Made by a program: the position numbers and the translations under genes. Below the pieces are notes generated by a model. It was given only the letters and a program-made list of their open reading frames with translations. It did no database searches and had not been told where the DNA came from. Shown one piece after another: positions 6,719-7,518 of a stretch of 7,518 nucleotides of DNA. The first letter of the stretch is position 1. Each line of letters opens with the position of its first letter. This stretch comes from Hyphomicrobiales bacterium (GTDB lineage Bacteria; Pseudomonadota; Alphaproteobacteria; Rhizobiales; Beijerinckiaceae): the NCBI GenBank assembly GCA_028290085.1, contig JAQGKN010000414.1, forward strand, positions 1-7,518. The letters are read 5' to 3'.

Positions 6719-6760
6719 CGAGTAAACTTCGGTGTTCGTGTAGGGTAGGTAAACCTGCGC

Positions 6761-7518
6761 TTAACCTGCCTCGCTCTCCGTGATCTGGTCGATCAGCGCC
6801 TGCGCGAGGGGCGCGCGCAGGGCGCCCTTGCGGAAGACGGCGGAGAAAGCGAGCGTGCCGGAACGGGGCCCGAGATCGACAGCCTGCACATGGCGCGACA
6901 GCATTCGCTCGATGCAGAGCGTGTGCACGATGGCCGGGCCGACGCCCATTTCCACGAAAGTCGCCGCAGTCTCGCAGGTCGGCACTTCGATGAGCGATGC
7001 TGCGCGTTCGATGCTCGGGCCCAGATGCGTTTCGATCAGGCGGCGCGTCACGGTCGATTGCGGCGGCACGATCAGGCGGTGGCGAGCGAGCTCGGCGAGC
7101 GCAGGGGCCTTTCTGCGGCCACCAAACTCCTGTGGATTATAGGCGAGCGACAGGGTGGTCGCGACGATGGCGCGGCGTTCCAGCGTGCGCGGCAGGTCGG
7201 GAAAGATGCCGAAGCTGATCTCGACCTGTCCGCGATCCAGCGCTTCCAGCGCCTCGCCTGATTTGTAGACGCGAAAGCCCAGCGTCACGTCGGGATAACG
7301 GGCCAGAAAATCGCGGATCTTCGGCGCGAAATACCAGGCGTGGTCGCTGCCTACCGAGATCGAGAGGCGCTGGTCGGGCGAGCGCGCTTCCAGCGTGCCG
7401 AGCGCCTGTTCGGCGCGCTCGAAAATGCCTTCGACCTCGCGCAGGAAGCGCTCGCCCGCAATCGTCAGCACGAGGCGGTTTGGCAGGCGCTCGAACAGGT
7501 CGAAGCCGAGTTCCTGTT
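6761..7518 (-). CDS. LysR-type transcriptional regulator, 5' end cut by window
   Basis: DNA-binding regulator, probably of the enzyme/importer genes that follow. The frame is open through the right edge and ends with TAA at 6761-6763; 251 residues are visible. The visible part begins QELGFDLFERLPNRLVLTIAG, the end of the LysR winged helix-turn-helix (family pattern: LE..LG..LF.R....LT.AG). Roughly the first 40-50 residues of a usual ~300-aa protein are therefore outside. A linker helix (REVEGIFERAEQALGTLE) follows. The effector domain starts at RLSISVGSDHAWYFAPKIRDFLARYP, includes GQVEISFGIFPDLP, and ends with VEMGVGPAIVHTLCIE, the usual second-half hinge. A GTG at 7469-7471 is internal and not the true start. 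The gene points the same way as hyuA with a 187-base gap; many LysR genes are instead divergent from their targets. The effector is likely the substrate or a product of the pathway (inference). Confidence 0.94.
   Translation of the reverse strand, partial: QELGFDLFERLPNRLVLTIAGERFLREVEGIFERAEQALGTLEARSPDQRLSISVGSDHAWYFAPKIRDFLARYPDVTLGFRVYKSGEALEALDRGQVEISFGIFPDLPRTLERRAIVATTLSLAYNPQEFGGRRKAPALAELARHRLIVPPQSTVTRRLIETHLGPSIERAASLIEVPTCETAATFVEMGVGPAIVHTLCIERMLSRHVQAVDLGPRSGTLAFSAVFRKGALRAPLAQALIDQITESEAG

Larger units (their letters stand above)
6574..6760 (-). other. 187-base spacer between LysR-type gene and hyuA: likely regulatory region
   Basis: Non-coding stretch that probably carries the hyuA promoter and the regulator's binding sites. 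I see two short inverted repeats (6649-6663 and 6704-6718), two copies of GTAAAC 27 bases apart (6722-6727, 6749-6754), and AACCTGC repeated with an 11-base period across the regulator's stop codon (6752-6758, 6763-6769). A weak -10-like TATCCT on the minus strand (6607-6612) would put a start near 6600, but no good -35 partner is seen. There is no hairpin-plus-U-tract terminator after the regulator gene, so read-through into hyuA is possible. Confidence 0.5.

Overview
This window is a GC-rich chromosomal segment in which every convincing gene lies on the minus strand. Base composition, codon use and protein resemblance suggest an alphaproteobacterium, plausibly in the Rhizobiales/Hyphomicrobiales. 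That placement is an inference from style; no rRNA or marker gene confirms it.

Read in the direction of transcription (from high to low coordinates) the layout is: (1) a LysR-type regulator whose N-terminus lies beyond the right edge; (2) a 187-base spacer with two short 5-5-5 inverted repeats; (3) an N-methylhydantoinase A/5-oxoprolinase-type ATP-binding subunit (hyuA-like, 686 aa); (4) its partner of the N-methylhydantoinase B family (hyuB-like, 581 aa), starting one base after the hyuA stop; (5) an 84-base spacer with a strong GC hairpin and a direct repeat abutting the next ribosome-binding site; (6) a periplasmic substrate-binding protein of the NMT1/NitT-TauT class; (7) its ABC ATPase; (8) its permease, which runs off the left edge with 272 codons present. 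No RNA gene, insertion sequence, CRISPR array or prophage signature was seen.

The genes read as one catabolic unit. A binding-protein-dependent ABC importer brings a small molecule into the cytoplasm. A two-subunit ATP-dependent enzyme of the HyuA/HyuB superfamily (5-oxoprolinase, N-methylhydantoinase, caprolactamase, acetone and acetophenone carboxylases) then acts on it. The LysR-type protein is the obvious candidate regulator. The substrate cannot be read from the sequence: the catalytic subunits keep the family's ATP-binding and metal-binding residues, but no diagnostic neighbour (carbamoylase, hydantoin racemase, carboxylase gamma subunit) is present. A cyclic amide or imide (lactam, hydantoin, oxoproline-like) is the most economical guess.

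The enzyme and transporter families are known. The open points are the substrate of this enzyme-plus-importer pairing and the non-coding structure in the two spacers.
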